Assembly (NCBI RefSeq): GCF_036046055.1
Contig: NZ_CP107939.1
Coordinates: 930,001 to 994,000, forward strand
DNA: 64,000 nucleotides
Direction: 5' to 3'
Source: Nocardia sp. NBC_00403
GTDB taxonomy: Bacteria; Actinomycetota; Actinomycetes; Mycobacteriales; Mycobacteriaceae
In this document: piece after piece, positions 62,575-64,000 of the stretch
Numbering within the stretch: position 1 is the stretch's first letter
Layout of the letters: each line of letters begins with the position of its first letter
Made by a program: the position numbers and the translations under genes
Notes under the pieces: model-generated
The model's input: the letters and a program-made list of their open reading frames with translations, nothing else
Databases searched by the model: none
What the model was told of the DNA's origin: nothing

Positions 62575-63018
62575 ATGAATCCGGGCCGCGCGCGGGTGAC
62601 GGTGGCGCGAGCCGTCGTGATCACGACAATGGCGCTGGCTCCCGCAGCCGCGGCGGTGCCCGCGCTCGCCGCTCCCTGTACGACGGTTCTGACCGTCGGC
62701 TGCCAGTCCGACGGCTACGACACCTTCGGTTACGACAGCTTCGGCCGGGACCGCTTCGGCCGCGACCGATCCGGTTACGACAGTTTCGGCCGCGACCGCT
62801 TCGGTCGGGACCGATCTGGTTACGACAGTTTCGGTTACGACAGCTTCGGTCGGGACCGCTTCGGCCGGGACCGCTTCGGTTACGACAGCTTCGGTCGGGA
62901 CCGCTTCGGTTACAACCGACAGGGTTGCGCTCGAAACGGCGAGGACAAGCCCGAGGCCGACCATGCCGCATGCGAGAGTGCGCGTCAGGCGCTTCCGCCG
63001 ACCGGCAGCGCTTCTTGA
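62575..63018 (+). CDS. Secreted pentapeptide-repeat protein (G-Y/R-D-S/R-F type) with C-terminal LPPTG
   Basis: 147 residues from ATG 62575; TTG 62563, with AGGAAG upstream, would add 4. MNPGRARVTVARAVVITTMA begins a signal peptide ending near VPALAA. After PCTTVLTVGC come 14 perfect-register pentapeptides at 62713-62922, built from GYDSF, GRDRF and GRDRS (DNA period 15 bp). A tail with Cys pairs (GCARNGEDK, HAACESARQ) ends in ALPPTGSAS. LPPTG looks like a sortase signal, but no hydrophobic anchor or basic tail follows. Function unknown; the family was not recognised and this is not the A-D/N-L-x-x pentapeptide class. Confidence 0.6.
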   Translation: MNPGRARVTVARAVVITTMALAPAAAAVPALAAPCTTVLTVGCQSDGYDTFGYDSFGRDRFGRDRSGYDSFGRDRFGRDRSGYDSFGYDSFGRDRFGRDRFGYDSFGRDRFGYNRQGCARNGEDKPEADHAACESARQALPPTGSAS

Positions 63019-63044
63019 GTTGAGCGGATCGGGCGCGGTTCAGC

Positions 63045-63218
63045 GTGCGCGAGCTTGTCGACGCCAGTAACCCCCTGGACTCGGCGTGTCGGATCATGAT
63101 CCTCGAAGACCAGCTCGCCGAAGCCGAACGCATCAACACCGACTTGCAGCGCGCCCTCGACGACCGGCCGCCCGGAAACCCCTCTTCGAGCTCAGTGATC
63201 CCGACCGCCGGGCTGTAG
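63045..63218 (+). CDS. Possible small coiled-coil protein
   Basis: 57 residues from GTG 63045 to TAG 63216: VRELVDASNPLDSACRIMIL then EDQLAEAERINTDLQRALDD, a heptad-like amphipathic helix, and a Ser/Pro tail. The frame is open for 7 codons before the GTG. No ribosome binding site and no family; it may be a fragment. Confidence 0.35.
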   Translation: MRELVDASNPLDSACRIMILEDQLAEAERINTDLQRALDDRPPGNPSSSSVIPTAGL

Positions 63219-63344
63219 AGGCGGTATCGCCTACGACGCGGCCAGACTCAACGGGTATGTGAACCGAATCGCTGGCCCGTCAGCAGCCACTAGCCTGGCC
63301 CCCGGAATCCCGAAGCTGACCCGATCCGCAAAGTAGCTTCGCGC

Positions 63345-63527
63345 TCAGGGCAGTCCTGGAGCGGCTTCCGTCGCCGCTGGGTTCGCAAGAGGTGCGTCAG
63401 CTGAGCCGCCCGAGCCAGTTGGTACGGCGCCTGCTTGGTTCAGTGCGGTGGCGATGATCGACCCAAAGTGCTTGTATCTCGCGTCTTCTGGCAGTTGGAC
63501 CGCGAGTCGTTCCGCCTTTGAAGACAT
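63345..63527 (-). CDS. Possible 60-residue hypothetical protein
   Basis: MSSKAERLAVQLPEDARYKH then FGSIIATALNQAGAVPTG and an Ala/Pro tail. The first 35 residues look like a real soluble helix; GAGG lies one base before the ATG, which is too close for a good ribosome binding site. It faces away from the recombinase gene. Unrecognised. Confidence 0.35.
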   Translation of the reverse strand: MSSKAERLAVQLPEDARYKHFGSIIATALNQAGAVPTGSGGSADAPLANPAATEAAPGLP

Positions 63528-63674
63528 GCCTCGGAGACTGCTTCCGCGCCGACCGAATTATGCGGAACCGACGCACCCGATCCAATGGGATCCGTTCCCG
63601 ATTGACGACAGGGTTTAACGACAGACAGTAGGGTGAACCGAAACCCACCGGGCCGAGGCGAAATAAACACTGCG

Positions 63675-64000
63675 ATGGCCGAACTCGTCTACACCCGCGT
63701 ATCCACCGACGAGCAAAGCACCCTGCGCCAGACCCACCTCATCACCGAGTCCGGTCTCCTCGACGGCACCCACGGCGTGCGGCTGTTCGCCGACCCGGCC
63801 ACCTCATCCAAGATCCCCGGACTCGAACGCGAGGGATTCCGTCAGTTGGCTGAATACGCACGAGCTGGGGACCGGCTGACGGTGTCCGAGCTGTACCGAC
63901 TCTGCCGCGACCTCGCCGACATCCTCGCCGTGCGCGACTGGTGCCAACAACACGGCGTGAAGCTGCGGGTGCTGTCCGGCATCACCGACCTCGCCGCGGC
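63675..64000 (+). CDS. Serine recombinase/resolvase, N-terminal part (truncated by window)
   Basis: 108 residues visible: AELVYTRVSTDEQSTLRQTH, with the catalytic Ser in RVST, then FADPATSSKIPGLEREGFRQ, ARAGDRLTVSELYRLCRDLA and IL. This is the catalytic domain of a resolvase/invertase-type serine recombinase; the C-terminal DNA-binding part lies beyond the right edge. The protein would cut and rejoin DNA at res- or att-like sites, so it probably belongs to a transposon or integrated element. Confidence 0.85.
   Translation, partial: MAELVYTRVSTDEQSTLRQTHLITESGLLDGTHGVRLFADPATSSKIPGLEREGFRQLAEYARAGDRLTVSELYRLCRDLADILAVRDWCQQHGVKLRVLSGITDLAA

Overview
The window is high-GC actinobacterial DNA, most likely from a mycolic-acid bacterium close to or within Nocardia. 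The evidence is the mycobacterial/nocardial order rpsF-ssb-rpsR-rplI-dnaB, a DUF3558 lipoprotein, a cutinase, a wax ester synthase/DGAT, a remnant of an antigen-85-type mycolyltransferase, and a second, rifampicin-resistant type of rpoB without a neighbouring rpoC, a paralogue known from Nocardia. No tRNA, rRNA or CRISPR array was seen.

Layout. 0-2.5 kb: a tellurium-resistance/stress group (3' end of a TerD protein, a TerC-like DUF475 membrane protein, a TerA-like protein). 2.5-6 kb: a DMT exporter divergent from a CGNR regulator with two matching operator-like dyads, seven 66-bp tandem repeats, and a GT87 membrane glycosyltransferase. 6.1-11.1 kb: the core operon rpsF-ssb-rpsR-rplI, a strong terminator, a 550-bp region with DnaA-box-like sites, then dnaB, whose Walker A motif is split by a 417-residue class 3 intein.

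11.1-24.9 kb: an accessory region between dnaB and rpoB2, punctuated by short repeats that look like insertion-sequence ends (TGTAGGGTCTCA, all in one orientation). It carries regulator/target pairs: LysR and amidohydrolase, an AraC-type regulator and an APC permease, MarR and an alpha/beta hydrolase, an MFS exporter beside a truncated LysR gene. It also holds a racemase, a lipoprotein, a small secreted protein and several broken genes (Lsr2-like, membrane protein, an ORF with an in-frame TGA). 25-28.8 kb: rpoB2 on the minus strand, with substitutions in the rifampicin region and a promoter that looks regulated (a dyad between -35 and -10, then a terminator-like hairpin in the leader).

29-64 kb: mostly single-gene transcription units of cell-envelope, lipid and small-molecule metabolism: cutinase, DUF1460 and GDSL secreted enzymes, an antigen-85 remnant, MarR and DoxX-like protein, EamA exporter, methyltransferases, WS/DGAT, two nitronate monooxygenase-family proteins (one behind two KstR-like boxes), SDRs, an ABC1 kinase, a 2OG oxygenase coupled to an SDR, two MprF-type membrane proteins, TetR, MocR, an isochorismatase-fold protein lacking its nucleophile, an acyl-CoA synthetase and a DRB0094-type RNA ligase. 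The last 2 kb hold a secreted pentapeptide-repeat protein, small ORFs and the start of a serine recombinase, so another mobile region probably begins there.
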